DNA from: Ampullaceana balthica
Lineage: Eukaryota > Mollusca > Gastropoda > Lymnaeidae
Assembly (NCBI GenBank): GCA_944989445.1
Contig: CALYLW010000128.1
Coordinates: 409,001-473,000, forward strand
Direction: 5' to 3'
Length of the DNA stretch: 64,000 nucleotides
The position numbers and the translations under genes were made by a program. Shown here one piece after another: positions 34,458 through 45,860 of the stretch. The notes under the pieces are model-generated. The model was not told the DNA's origin. It did not search any database and was given only the letters and a program-made list of their open reading frames with translations. How positions within the stretch are numbered: the stretch's first letter is position 1; each line of letters opens with the position of its first letter.

Positions 34458-35090
34458 TGTTTACTAAAAGTATAAAAGCCTATAAATCTTTCCACAACAT
34501 GTCCAGATTTTAAAACTGAGCGTAAAGAAACTGACATCTGATCAACTCTAGATATATCAATGGTTGAATCAATAATTAAAGAAAGGAATTGTGCAGACTT
34601 AACTTCATTATCAATTGTCACCGATGATTCAGATGGGAGTGATTGAATTAAATCATTTTGCACAACATGACATAATAATTGGTGTTCGTAGGGGGCCCTA
34701 ATGTTTCCATTAGAACTTACTAGGGGTGGGGCTTGGTAGACCTTGGTGGGCGCCCCTCTGCCTTCCAGGTCAGCGGATGACTTTCTTATTGTTAGTCATT
34801 CCATTTTTATTGTGGCTTTAACGCGGGCTAGATCCCACGCCCCTCAGCTTTTGGATGCGTGCGCACATTGACTTCGCTATCCAGCCGCTGTTTACCAAAG
34901 TATAAAAGCCTATAAATCTTTCCACAACATGTCCTGATTTTAAATAACTGAACGTAAAGAAAAACTGGCATCTGATCAATTCTAGATATATCAATGGCTG
35001 AATCAATAATTAAAGAAAAGAATTGTGTTGACTTATCTTTATTATCAATTGTCGCCCATAATTCAGATGCGAGTGATTGATTTAAACCAG
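34458..35090. repeat. Direct duplication (about 190 bp) on both sides of a SINE
   Basis: CTGTTTACTAAAAGTATAAA (34,458) and CTGTTTACCAAAGTATAAAA (about 34,888) begin two copies of the same transposase segment, about 430 bp apart, with a SINE between them. The copies differ by scattered substitutions, so the duplication is not recent. Confidence 0.85.
34686..34888 (-). mobile_element. tRNA-derived SINE, second copy
   Basis: Reverse complement of the family at 18,645: CTAATGTTTCCATTAGA at the left, GGCGCCC and CCAGGTCAGCGGATGAC in the middle, and GACTTCGCTATCCAGCCG (the tRNA-like head) at the right. The usual GGTTATGGGA plus A-run tail is missing on the left, so it is 3'-truncated. Confidence 0.85.
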
Positions 35091-35295
35091 ATTTACAGTT
35101 TCATCATTTGAAATACGATATTTAGCTACCAGTTTGGTGTTGATTAGAAGTTTCGTGTTTAGCAATATTTTTTTCTGCTCTAGTGACACCTTTATAGTGT
35201 TCATCGAGGGTGTCTTTAGGGGGCGCCATTTTAGACCCAACAGGGGCACGGGGGGGGCAAGCCGCCCCCCTGCCCTATAGCTAAATCGCCACTTG

Positions 35296-35600
35296 TAGCG
35301 TCTGCTGAGTTCAAGGATCCATCCACTACTTCAGCTTCCTTTATTTCTTTTATTGTAAGTTTGAAATGACATTTTGACCCCTAAACTTTGAAATAAATAA
35401 AGTATGATGAAGTCATGGGGGAAAAGGCTGAATGTTATTACTTATACGAAACAGGATATATTTAAAGTTATTATTTAGAAAAAACGATGTTGTATTTGAA
35501 AGTTGCAAAGAAAACAACAGTTATATGGCCTCATTCACAACTTGACGTAATTTCAATGCTTAAAAAAAAGCGTAAAAAACTAGTTTTTTTGTGACTATAA
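35296..35600. other. Last 52-bp unit and AT-rich spacer
   Basis: Contains the displaced unit of the 52-bp array (to about 35,335), then AT-rich sequence with no gene. Confidence 0.7.
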
Positions 35601-37545
35601 ATCATGTATATATAAGAGACATAAATAAAAGAATGTTCATTATAATACGCAGCGCACGACAATCCAAAACTCCTAAATTTTAGATATGTCTCGTAAAACA
35701 TGTTTAACATAATGCGCACCCATCGGGAATATATTTTTGAAAATTATCGTCCATATAATACGCACCGAATCGCACAACAGGAAAGTATTATAAAGGTCGT
35801 TCAATATAATACGCACCGCGACACTCTATCTAAAAAAATAACATGATTCGTAGACTTTAAAAAATAAACTAAAAATTCAATAATTTAATTACAGTACATG
35901 TGATCGATCTGAAATTTTGATACATCATTTTTATTATCGGCACAAAACTGCCTGCACAATTTCAGCTCACTAGCTTACGAGGAAGGGGGTTAAAATCCAT
36001 CCAAAGTTTTTCCGACAAACAAGCCAGCCATCAAACAGACACCACGAGTTAATCTAAATATAAAGGATTTTAAAAAATAATTTTAAAAAACCCCGTAAAA
36101 ACCAAGTTTTTGACTATAAATCCTTTATGTACGAGACATAACTAAGAGTATGTTCATTATAATACGCAGCGCACGACAATCCAAAAATCCAAAATTTTAT
36201 TTTTTCTCGTAAAACATGTTTAATATAATGCGCACCGATCGGGAATATAGTTAGGAAATTATTAAAAAATGTTGTTCAATATAATACGCACAGCGACACT
36301 CTACCTAAAAAATAACATGATACATAGAGATAAATAAAATAATCTAAAAATTCAATAATTTAATTACAGTACATGCAATCGATATGAAATATGGATACAT
36401 CGTTTTTATCATCGGTACGAGACTGCCTGCAAAATTTTAGCTCGCTAACTTACAAGAAAGTGGGTTAAAAATCGATCCAAAATTTTTCCGACAAACAAGC
36501 AAGCGAGCAAGGGCTCAGACACCACGAGTTAATATAAAGGATTAAAATTTAAAAAAAAACGTAAAAAAACATTTTTTTTACTATAACTCATTTATGTACT
36601 AGACGTAACTAATAGAATGTTCATTATAATACGCAGCGCAGGACCATCCAAAAATACAAAATTGTATTAATGTGTCGTAAAACATGTTTGATATAATGCG
36701 CACCGATCTGGAATATGTTTATAAAATTGTTGTCAATAAAATACGCACCTTATTGCGCGACAGGAAAGGTTGTTCAATATAATACGCACCAAGACACTAT
36801 CTCAAAAATTAACATGACACATAGAGATAAATAAAATAATCTAAAAATTCAATAATTTAATTACAGTACATGCGATCGATCTGCAATTTTGAAACATCGT
36901 TTTTATCATGGGTACAAAACTGCCTGCAAAATTTTAGCTCGCTAGCTTACAAGGAAGTGGGTTAAAATCGATCCAAAGTTTTTTCGACAAACAAGCAAGC
37001 AAACAAGGGCTCAAACAGACACAACGAGTTAATATAAAGGATTTAATAAAAAAAACACGTAAAAAAACAAATTTTTGACTATAAATCCTTTATATAAGAG
37101 ACCTAAATAAAATAATGTTTTTAATAATATGCAACGCACGACAATCCAAAAATCCAAAATTTTAGTTATGTCTCGTAAAACATGTTTAATATAATACGCA
37201 CCGATCGGAAATATATATATAATAATTATCGTTCATATAATACGCACGAATCGTGCAACAGGAAAGTATTAAAAAGGTCTTTCAATATAATACGCACCGC
37301 GACACTCTATCTCAAAAAATAACATGATACATAGAGATAAATAAAATAATCTAAATATTCAATAATTTAATGACAGTACATGCGATCGATCAGAAATTTT
37401 GATGCATCGTTTTTATCAACGGCACGAAACTGCCTGCAAAATGTCAGCTCGCTAGCTTACGAGGAAGTGGATTAAAAATCGATCCAAAATGTTTTCGACA
37501 AACAAACAAGCAAGCAACCAGACACCACGAATTACTGTAAAGGAT
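35601..37545 (+). repeat. About 490-bp tandem family, four copies
   Basis: ATACGCAGCGCACGACAATC (or close variants) starts units at about 35,645, 36,163, 36,630 and 37,124, so units are about 467-518 bp. Each contains, in order, TATGTCTCGTAAAACATG, ATAATGCGCACCGATC, ATAATACGCACCGCGACAC, the TTTAATTACAGTACATG(C/T) core with ATCGAT, CTGCCTGCAAAATT, GCTCGCTAGCTTAC, and CACCACGAGTTAAT before the next unit. No open frame runs through it. It matches other copies at 1.5/14.1, 26.1 and 42.9-44.2 kb. Class is unknown; it may be an internally repetitive Helitron-like or satellite family. Confidence 0.9.
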
Positions 37546-37579
37546 TTAAAAATCAGTTTTTGTATATGATCGTGTTGTG

Positions 37580-37716
37580 TGTCTTTGTGACTTAGTTGTG
37601 TATGTGAATTGGGACACAGTGGCATGCGCGCTGGCAGGTCACGGGTTCGAATCTCCATGAAGACAGGGACGCAATAATCTTCTGTTTAGAAGGAGCGTCT
37701 ATATAGATAAGACGCA
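37580..37716 (+). mobile_element. Short tRNA-derived SINE with GACGCAATAATC tail
   Basis: Head: GTGGCATGCGCGCTGGCAGG then GTCACGGGTTCGAATCTCC. GGTTCGAATCT fits the RNA polymerase III B box (GGTTCGANNCC) except for one base. It is followed by GACGCAATAATCTTCTGTTT and GAAGGAGCGTCT, a tail shared with copies at 32,069 and 61,172 (the latter on minus). Confidence 0.8.
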
Positions 37717-37849
37717 TGTATCTGTGTGATTAGTTGTGAATTTGAATTGTGTGTGTTTGTATGTGCTTGTCCTTTTCTGTGGGGTTATTTAAAGGCGTGT
37801 TAGTGTATGTATTGTGTTTGTAATCTGTGTATGTTGAGTGTGTGTATGA

Positions 37850-38085
37850 TGCGTGTGGATGGTGAAGTCAATAGTGCGCTCGCCTCACAAGCTGAGGGTC
37901 GTGGGATCTAGCCCACGTTAAAGCCACTATAAAAATGTTGATGAATGACTGACGCTAAGAAAGTCAACCGCTGACCTGGAGAGTGATGGGCACCACCAAG
38001 GTCTAGCAAGCCCGATAATGCTCTAATGGAAACATTAGAACCCCTTACGACCTCAAAAAAGGTTATGGGATACACACTAAAAAAT
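37850..38085 (+). mobile_element. tRNA-derived SINE, third copy
   Basis: GGTGAAGTCAATAGTGCGCT, CGCCTCACAAGCTGAGGGTC and GTGGGATCTAGCCCACG form the tRNA-like head. GCTCTAATGGAAACATTAGA and GGTTATGGGATACAC followed by A/T runs form the tail. Same family as 18,645-18,865; no clear target-site duplication. Confidence 0.88.
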
Positions 38086-38390
38086 TTTTTTTTAATTTGC
38101 GTGTGTGTTCATATTTATAAATCTAGCTGGGCATTTATTTATATAAAGAAAGATAGGTAAATTACTATAAATATTTGTAACAGGCTATCAGTTGTTTTTA
38201 GATTTATGGAGTATTTAATTTTAGGATTGCTTTACCTGTATTATTACATAAAATCGATGCTACGTTATAGTAATCATTGATACTAAATAAGAAAGGACAT
38301 TATTTAACAGAGAAATTAAACTTTTAGAACAATTTAATTACAAGACACTTTAAATTCCAAAGTTAATGATTTACAGATGGACGCGTAAGC

Positions 38391-41099
38391 ATAACAACAA
38401 ATACTGGACATGCCACCTACCATAACAACAAATACTGGACATGCCACCTACCATAACAACAAATACTGGACATGCCACCTACCATAACAACAAATACTGG
38501 ACATGCCACCTACCATAAAAACAACTACTGGACATGCCACCTACCAAAACAACAACTACTAGACATGCTACCTACCAAAACAACAACTACTGGACATGCC
38601 TCCTACCATAACAACAACTAATGGACATGCCATTTACCATAACAACAGCTAATGGACATGCTACCTACCATAACAACAACTACTGGACATGCCACCTACC
38701 AAAACAACAACTACTGGACATGCCACCTACCAAAACAGCAACTACTGGACATGCCACCTACCATAACAACAAATACTGGACATGCCACCTACCATAACAA
38801 CAACTACTGGACATGCCACCTACCATAACAACAAATACTGGACATGCCACCTACCAAAACAACAACTACTGGACATGCCACCTACCATAACAACAAATAA
38901 TGGACATGCCACCTACCATAACAACAACTACTGGATATGCCACCTACCATAACAACAACTACTGGACATGCCACCTACCAAAACAACAAATACTGGACAT
39001 GCCACCTACCATAACAACAAATACTGGACATGCCACCTACCATAACAACAACTACTGGACATGCCACCTACCAAAACAGCAACTACTGGACATGCCACCT
39101 ACCATAACAACAAATACTGGACATGCCACCTACCATAACAACAAATACTGGACATGCCACCTACCATAACAACAAATACTGGACATGCCACCTACCATAA
39201 CAACAAATACTGGACATGCCACCTACCATAACAACAACTACTGGACATGCCACCTACCATAACAACAACTACTGGACATGCCACCTACCATAACAACAAA
39301 TAATGGACATGCCACCTACCATAACAACAACTACTGGACATGCCACCTACCATAACAACAACTACTGGACATGCCACCTACCAAAACAACAAATACTGGA
39401 CATGCCACCTACCATAACAACAACTACTGGACATGCCACCTACCATAACAACAACTACTGGACATGCCACCTACCAAAACAACAAATACTGGACATGCCA
39501 CCTACCATAACAACAAATACTGGACATGCCACCTACCATAACAACAACTACTGGACATGCCACCTACCATAACAACAACTACTGGATATGCCACCTACCA
39601 TAACAACAAATACTGGACATGCCACCTACCATACCAACAACTACTGGACATGCCACCTACCATAACAACAACTACTGGATATGCCACCTACCATAACAAC
39701 ACATACTGGACATGCCACCTACCATAACAACAACTACTGGACATGCCACCTACCATAACAACAAATACTGGACATGTCACCTACCGTAACAACAAATACT
39801 GGACATGCCACCTACCAAAACAGCAACTACTGGACATGCCACCTACCATAACAACAAATACTGGACATGCCACCTACCATAACAACAAATACTGGACATG
39901 CCACCTACCATAACAACAAATACTGGACATGCCACCTACCATAACAACAAATACTGGACATGCCACCTACCATAACAACAACTACTGGACATGCCACCTA
40001 CCATAACAACAACTACTGGACATGCCACCTACCATAACAACAAATAATGGACATGCCACCTACCATAACAACAACTACTGGATATGCCACCTACCATAAC
40101 AACAACTACTGGACATGCCACCTACCAAAACAACAAATACTGGACATGCCACCTACCATAACAACAAATACTGGACATGCCACCTACCATAACAACAACT
40201 ACTGGACATGCCACCTACCATAACAACAACTACTGGATATGCCACCTACCATAACAACAACTACTGGATATGCCACCTACCATAACAACAACAACTGGAC
40301 ATGCCACCTACCATAACAAAAAATACTGGACATGCCACCTACTATAACAACAACTACTGGATATGCCACCTACCATAACAACAACTACAGGACATGCCAC
40401 CTACCATAACAACAACTACTGGACATGCCACCTACCATAACAACAACTACTGGACATGCCACCTACCATAACAACAACTACTGGACATGCCACCTACCAT
40501 AACAACAACTACTGGACATGCCACCTACCAAAACAACAAATACTGGACATGCCACCTACCATAACAACAACTACTGGACATGCCACCTACCATAACAACA
40601 ACTACTGGACATGCCACCTACCATAACAACAACTACTGGATATGCCACCTACCATAACAACAACTACTGGACATGCCACCTACCATAACAACAACTACTG
40701 GATATGCCACCTACCATAACAACAAATACTGGAATGCCACCTACCATAACAACAAATACTGGACATGCCTTGCCAAAACAACAACTACTGGATATGCCAC
40801 CTACCATAACAACAAATACTGGACATGCCTTGCCAAAACAACAACTACTGGACATGCCACCTACCATAACAACAAATACTGGACATGCCACCTACCATAA
40901 CAACAACTACTGGATATGCCACCTACCATAACAACAAATACTGGACATGCCACCTACCATAACAACAAATACTGGACATGCCACCTACCATAACAACAAA
41001 TACTGGACATGCCACCTACCATACCAACAACTACTGGACATGCCACCTACCATACCAACAACTACTGGACATGCCACCTACCATAACAACAAATGCCGG
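38391..41099. repeat. 31-bp minisatellite, about 87 copies
   Basis: The unit is ATAACAACAA(A/C)TACTGGAC followed by ATGCCACCTACC (31 bp). Variants include AAAACAAC, GGATATG, TAATGG and a 31-bp unit with TGCCTTGCC. Multi-unit blocks recur (compare 38,890-39,170 with 39,300-39,570). The preceding 38,086-38,390 is AT-rich and featureless. Confidence 0.97.
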
Positions 41100-41485
41100 A
41101 CAGGCCAGCAGTATCGAGGCCACCCAAGTACAGGCTAGTGCCAGGCGGGCAGTCTTGGAAGTACACAGCGTCTTGGACGACAAAGGGTGAGCAATGACAA
41201 AGTATCTGCGAGTGGGAGAAAGAGAGAAATACATGTTAATGTTTTGTAGTATATTCTGTCACAGGCGGCACAATATGTATGTGGGGTAGTGACAAAGTAT
41301 ATGTCAGAGACAGAGAGTAAAATACAATAAGTTATTGTAGTTTGCCTATGTGATGATAAGTGATGGTTTTTAAAAAAATATTTGTATACTTTAATCTGAC
41401 GTCACATGCTGTATGCTGGCTGTTGGACAAGTGTCGTATGTGGAGCAAGAGGTTGATGTCCAGGTATTATACCGTTAGTTATTAC
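41100..41485. other. No recognised feature
   Basis: Apparently unique sequence between two arrays; no convincing open frame. Confidence 0.5.
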
Positions 41486-41866
41486 CTATGGTGGGCCCCC
41501 TATAGCGCAGGGCCAGCCTATGGTGGGCCCCCTCTAGCGCATGGCCAGCCTATGGTGGGCCCCCTCTAGCGCAGGGCCAGCCTATGGTAGGCCCCCTCTA
41601 GCGCAGGGCAAGACTATGGTGGGCCCCCTCTAGCACAAGGCAAGGCTATGGTGGGCCCCCTCTAGCGCAGGGCCAGGCTATGGTGGGCCCCTCTAGCGCA
41701 GGGCAGGCTATGGTGGGCCCCGTCTAGCTCAGGGCCAGGCTATGGTGGGCCCCTCTAGCGCAGGGCCAGGCTATGGTGGGCCCCCTCTAGCTCAGGGCCA
41801 GGCTTTGGTGGGTCCCCTCCAGCGCAGGGCCAGGCTATAGTGGGCCCCCTCTAGCGCATGGCTAGG
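41486..41866. repeat. 32-bp tandem repeat, about 12 copies
   Basis: The unit is CTATGGTGGGCCCCCTCTAG followed by CGCAGGGCCAGG, with copies of 30-32 bp. It is GC-rich, with the GGGCCC palindrome in each unit. Confidence 0.95.
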
Positions 41867-41938
41867 TTCGATTGCTCTACTTGCTACACAACAGGGCTGA
41901 CTGGACTGATGTTGGTGAGCTTAGTACATTATATTTGG

Positions 41939-42203
41939 TGTTATTGTACCTATGTTGTTATTGTACCTATGTTGTTATTGTACCTATGTTGTTATTGTGC
42001 CTATGTTGTTTTTGTGCCTATGTTGTTATTGTACCTATGTTGTTATTGTACCTATGTTGTTATTGTACCTTTGTTGTTATTGTGCCTATGTTGTTATTGT
42101 ACCTATGTTGTTATTGTACCTATGTTGTTATTGTACCTATGTTGTTATTGTGCCTATGTTGTTATTGTACCTATGTTGTTATTGTACCTATGTTGTTATG
42201 GTA
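41939..42203. repeat. 17-bp tandem repeat, about 15 copies
   Basis: The unit is GTTATTGTACCTATGTT. Three overlapping open frames of 108-148 codons on plus are repeat artefacts, 17 bp giving a 17-residue period. Confidence 0.95.
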
Positions 42204-42390
42204 CATATGATATGTACTATTATGTACGTAAGGGTAAATGGTATTACTGTACCTGTACATGGTGTTATTTACCAATGACAAGGTGTAGGGTATTGGTGTG
42301 TTAAATATAGTACATATGATGAGGTTGTACTTATGAAAAAGCTGTTGTTTTAATTATGGTGCATGGCCTTCTCAAACTGCTATTCTACAG

Positions 42391-42460
42391 CAGGGATCAC
42401 CAAACATCGGGCCCCGGTTCCTGTTGAGATCGACTGGTTCTCATTTGTTGGGGCCCGATG
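42391..42460. mobile_element. Possible hAT end with an 11-bp-stem hairpin
   Basis: CAGGGATCACCAAACATCGG resembles a hAT left terminus. CATCGGGCCCC (42,405-42,415) pairs exactly with GGGGCCCGATG (42,450-42,460), leaving a 34-base loop. No partner end was found. Confidence 0.45.
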
Positions 42461-42563
42461 ACTCACATCTTTTTCTCTTTGTTCTAGAACATTGGCATGG
42501 ATCTTGACCCCTAGTGGACCAATGATAAGACAAGAGAAGCATTCACCCATGAGTCCTTTAGCT

Positions 42564-42847
42564 CAGTGCTTCTCAAAGTGGTGGTCCACGGGACGAAGCC
42601 GGTCCGTGGGCCAGACGCCGGCGGTCCGCAGAAGTATACAGAAAGGAAATAAAATATAATTATAATCCTCTATTTGAAACCAGTTATAATAAACCTATAG
42701 AATATGTCAATTTTTTGGCAATAAGAACATAAAATGAAACAAATAAAATAAACTAAACTACATTTCGCTACCACTTTAGTCCAGGGAAAATAGTGCAAAG
42801 GAAAAATTCATGTCGGTCAGCCATAATAAAAAGTTTGAGAAACACTG
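42564..42847. mobile_element. 284-bp hAT MITE
   Basis: Left CAGTGCTTCTCAAAGTGG; right AAGTTTGAGAAACACTG. The flanks CTTTAGCT (42,556-42,563) and CTTTACCT (42,848-42,855) are an 8-bp duplication with one mismatch. It contains GGTCCACGGG and GGTCCGTGGG motifs. It has no coding capacity. The MITE at 54,934 has related ends. Confidence 0.9.
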
Positions 42848-42889
42848 CTTTACCTCACTCTATAAAATAACGAGTTGTAAGAGATGCAC

Positions 42890-44170
42890 CTTCTTTTTAT
42901 TAAATCCCTTATATTAACTTCGCGGCCGTCTCATCATCTCATCATCTCATCATCTCATGGGCTGGGCGGGCGTTAAAAGAAAAGTCGAAAATGACCCACT
43001 TCCCGTGATTCGATCGGGCTGAAATTTGGCACACTGACCCGTCTGACCTAACAATGCATCGTATCAAAATTTTAGATCGATCGCAGGTACCGTAATTAAA
43101 TTAATGCATTTTTAGTTTATCCTTATATGAGGTATGTAATTCAAATTCACGGTTTGTTATTGTTTTTTTGCCACGTGAAAGTTCGAGCTGACGCATTGAG
43201 GCGACCCAACGAAGCGACGGGGTGCTTTTGTTTACATTTTACGTGTCACGCTGAGCTCGGTCAAGCGAATAGGTGACCAGACTTTTCCCCTCTCACCCTC
43301 CCCCCCCCCGGGGTTATGAAGCAAACTTGAGTTAAGACAGATTCAGTCTGTAAATGTTTGAAAATAATCAATACTGTTAGTTATGTCTCATATATAAGGG
43401 ATTTATGGTCAAAAACTTTGTTTTTACGGGTTTGTTTTATTAAATCCCTTATATTAACTTCGCGGCCGTCTCATCATCTCATCATCTCATGGGCTGGGCG
43501 GGCGGGCGGAAAAACAAAAGTCGAAAATGACCCACTTCCCGTTATCGGATCGAGCTGAAATTTGGCACACGGACCCGTCTAACCTAACAATGCATCGTAT
43601 CAAAATTTCAGATCGATCGAACGTACCGTAATTAAATTAATGCATTTTTAGTTTATCCTTATATGAGGTACGTAATTCAAATTCACGGTTTGTTATTGTT
43701 TTTTTCTTCCACTTCCACGTGAGTTTGAGTTGACGCCGACCGTCGTGCCGACACCCCCTCACGTCCCACCCCCATTTATTAAAGACAAGGGATATCACTC
43801 GGTGTCAGTCTGTCAATGTTTGTAGCGTTTAAAAATAATCACTACTGTTAGTTATGTCTCATATATAAGGGATTTATAGTCAAAATCTTTGTTTTTAAAT
43901 CCCTTATATTACCTTCGCGGCCGTCTCATCATCTCATTATCTCTCTCATCATCTCATGGGCTGGGCGGGCGGAAAAAGAAAAGTCGAAAATGACCCACTT
44001 CCAGTGATCCGATCGAGCTGAAATTTGGCACACGGACCCGACTCACCTAACAATGCATCGTATCAAAATTTCAGATCGATCGATCGTACCGTAATTAAAT
44101 TAATGCATTTTTAGTTTATCCTTATATGAGGTATGTAATTCAAATTCACTGTTTGTTATTGTTTTTTTCT
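42890..44170 (-). repeat. 490-bp family, three tandem copies, divergent subfamily
   Basis: ATTAACTTCGCGGCCGTCTC or a close variant begins copies at about 42,910, 43,450 and 43,905. Each continues with CATCATCTCAT repeats, GGGCTGGGCGGGC, GTCGAAAATGACCCACTTCC, GCTGAAATTTGGCACAC and the GTAATTAAATTAATGCATTT core. Copies are joined by TATGTCTCATATATAAGGGA TTTAT stretches, which are the reverse complement of the unit junctions at 35.6-37.5 kb. A C-run with GGGG lies at about 43,303-43,315. Confidence 0.85.
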
Positions 44171-44400
44171 TATTTGGTGGGTGTTTGGTATAAAAATTAA
44201 AGATTTCTAATGTAGAAGGCGAAAGAGATATCTATAAGTGAGAGAATGAGTGAACCGCATATGTTAAACCTCATAAGCGCCCGCCCCACGTTTTTAGTCA
44301 TATTAAATCGAAGGACTTGAACTAATAGTTTTAAATTATTTTCTTCTTTTTAGTCCGCTTATAAAAACGTGGTTTTTAAAAATCTTTTTTTTTACTTCTA
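44171..44400 (+). mobile_element. Half of a foldback element
   Basis: TTTGGTATAAAAATTAAAGA, GCGAAAGAGATATCTATAAG, CGCCCGCCCCACGTTTTTAG and TTTTCTTCTTTTTAGTCCGC match the foldback element at 62,730-63,080 in reverse orientation. Only the spacer and one arm are present; the other arm is lost where the 490-bp family begins. Confidence 0.75.
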
Positions 44401-45494
44401 TTTATTGACCATAGTGATTCTGATGAGAGACTAGGTGGTTACTTTTGTGTAGTCCACTCTTAAACGTCTAGATAGTTTTATAGTAATAACAATTGTCTAT
44501 TTTATTGTGTCATTTTGAGTCTATTTTTTGCTACTACATAATTATTGTGTGGCTCATGCTCGTCATCTTACTTTATCCAACACACTGTGCTAAAAGTTCA
44601 GGGAATCCAGTGGAGTGTCGTAGTAATAGATCTTATAGGCCTTGTCATAATATGGCGGAAATTTATTAATAGAAATATATCGGGGTTTTTTGGGGGGACA
44701 CATTTTACAAAAATTTAATAAAAGATAAGAGTCAAATGTAAAAGTAAGTACATTGAGAAGGAAGTATCTTATCAGCTATTTGTTAATTCTTTGTTAATTT
44801 AAGACATCTTATTAGACTTTAACAAGAAAAAATAGTTTCGTAATTTTACTGTGCTAAAAATTTGAGAGCTTATTGATTCGACTGTATATATTCTTCAAAA
44901 CATTGTTCCGCTAAAATGTAATCTGAAATAGAACGTTACACAATGAGGGACTACGTTTTCTGGTTTTAGAAATGACAAGCCCTATATGTGCGATATGTTA
45001 TATTCACACTTGTTATGTTATGGCAACCACATGTTATATTTACACGAGCAAGTGACGAATTTACTTGGTGTACTCATGTTGTCATTGTATGTAACATACT
45101 CACAGCAGCCTCCAATAGTGGAATATTACCACTTAGAATTTACATAATGATTGGAGGGCGCCACTGGGCTGCCGGTGGAATAGACAAATCAACTTTCCCA
45201 ATCTTAAAAGTACTACTTCCCTTGAGCTGGCGGTTACGTCCCCTTGCTGGCTGTTTGGACATGCCATTTCACGTGGTCGCTGGCGGTCAAGTTTGCCTGA
45301 CTGACTGCCAAATTAGGCAGATGGCTCGCGGTCATTTTGGGTAACAGGTCATTACAGGCTGGACGGGCGACCTCATCAGTGGTGGACACGGCAAACAACA
45401 GACGGCAACAACGCAGGGGTGGTCGTACAGCTTCGGCGTTTTCATGGCTGACAACCAGAGTTCACAGGGGTCATTGATTGGCCCAGTGTGTTTC
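44401..45494. other. No gene; fragment of a dispersed repeat
   Basis: Mostly AT-rich. At about 45,152-45,230 a fragment (GGGCGCCACTGGGCTGCC, then AAATCAACTTTCC and TACTTCCCTTGAGC) matches sequence following the 77-bp array at 53.5 kb, so both belong to one dispersed family. The 118-codon plus frame (44,988-45,344) runs across this fragment and is not called. Confidence 0.55.
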
Positions 45495-45698
45495 TTAGTA
45501 TCAATATTTGGTCTCTACATGTTTGAAATTATTGCTAGCTATGAATTAGTATCAATATTTCGTCTCTACATGTTTGAAATTATTGCTAGCTATGAATTAG
45601 TATCAATATTTCGTCTCTACATGTTTGAAATTATTGCTAGCTATGAATTAGTATCAATATTTCGTCTCTACATGTTTGAAATTATTGCTAGCTATGAA
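45495..45698. repeat. 51-bp tandem repeat, four copies
   Basis: The unit contains TTAGTATCAATATTTCGTCT, CTACATGTTTGAAATTATTG and CTAGCTATGAA. Being 51 bp, it keeps a frame open (LVSIFRLYMFEIIASYE repeated), but nothing else supports a gene. Confidence 0.95.
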
Positions 45699-45713
45699 TT
45701 TAAAAGAAAAACG

Positions 45714-45860
45714 GTATTGTTTCTATTGTTTCTATTGTTTCTATTGTTTCTATTGTTTCTATTGTTTCTATTGTTTCTATTGTTTCTATTGTTTCTATTG
45801 TTTCTATTGTTTCTATTGTTTCTATTGTTTCTATTGTTTCTATTGTTTCTATTGTTTCTT
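45714..45860. repeat. (CTATTGTTT)n, about 16 copies
   Basis: Perfect 9-bp tandem repeat beginning 16 bp after the 51-bp array. 45,861-46,180 is AT-rich with no feature recognised. Confidence 0.97.

Larger units (their letters stand above)
32017..35100 (-). pseudogene. ZMYM1-like hAT transposase, broken into pieces
   Basis: In transcript order: KSAQFLSLIIDSTIDISRVD (about 34,560-34,620) is the DUF4371-type catalytic-fold block. YSGIKGCLQAQIKKLSPN (about 34,325-34,375) and LKRLSDTRCAISRHAV (about 34,110-34,160) are later family landmarks. MAGELSRDKIALDPTTRFKS (about 32,675-32,730) follows, and VSSATAETSFSRLKILKNYL with ERLSGLASISIER (about 32,225-32,350) is the C-terminal hAT dimerisation domain. 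Frameshifts, stops and inserted elements separate the pieces. A second copy of the DUF4371 segment (about 34,890-35,090) lies upstream beyond the SINE. No intact protein can be made. Confidence 0.85.
30728..35295 (-). mobile_element. 4.6-kb degenerate hAT element in the 52-bp array
   Basis: The left end is CAGTGGCGTATTTAGG and the right end CTAAATCGCCACTTG, an imperfect inverted repeat; G-rich/C-rich GGGGGCGCC blocks lie just inside both ends. I see no clean 8-bp duplication, so one junction may have been altered. The minus strand carries scattered pieces of one ZMYM1-like transposase in the expected order: DUF4371 block (34,436-34,663), mid-region (34,020-34,430), a later segment (32,502-32,777), C-terminal dimerisation block (32,017-32,358). 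It is interrupted by a second hAT (33,031-34,064) and by a SINE with a local duplication. 30,800-32,000 is AT-rich with no gene recognised. Confidence 0.85.
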
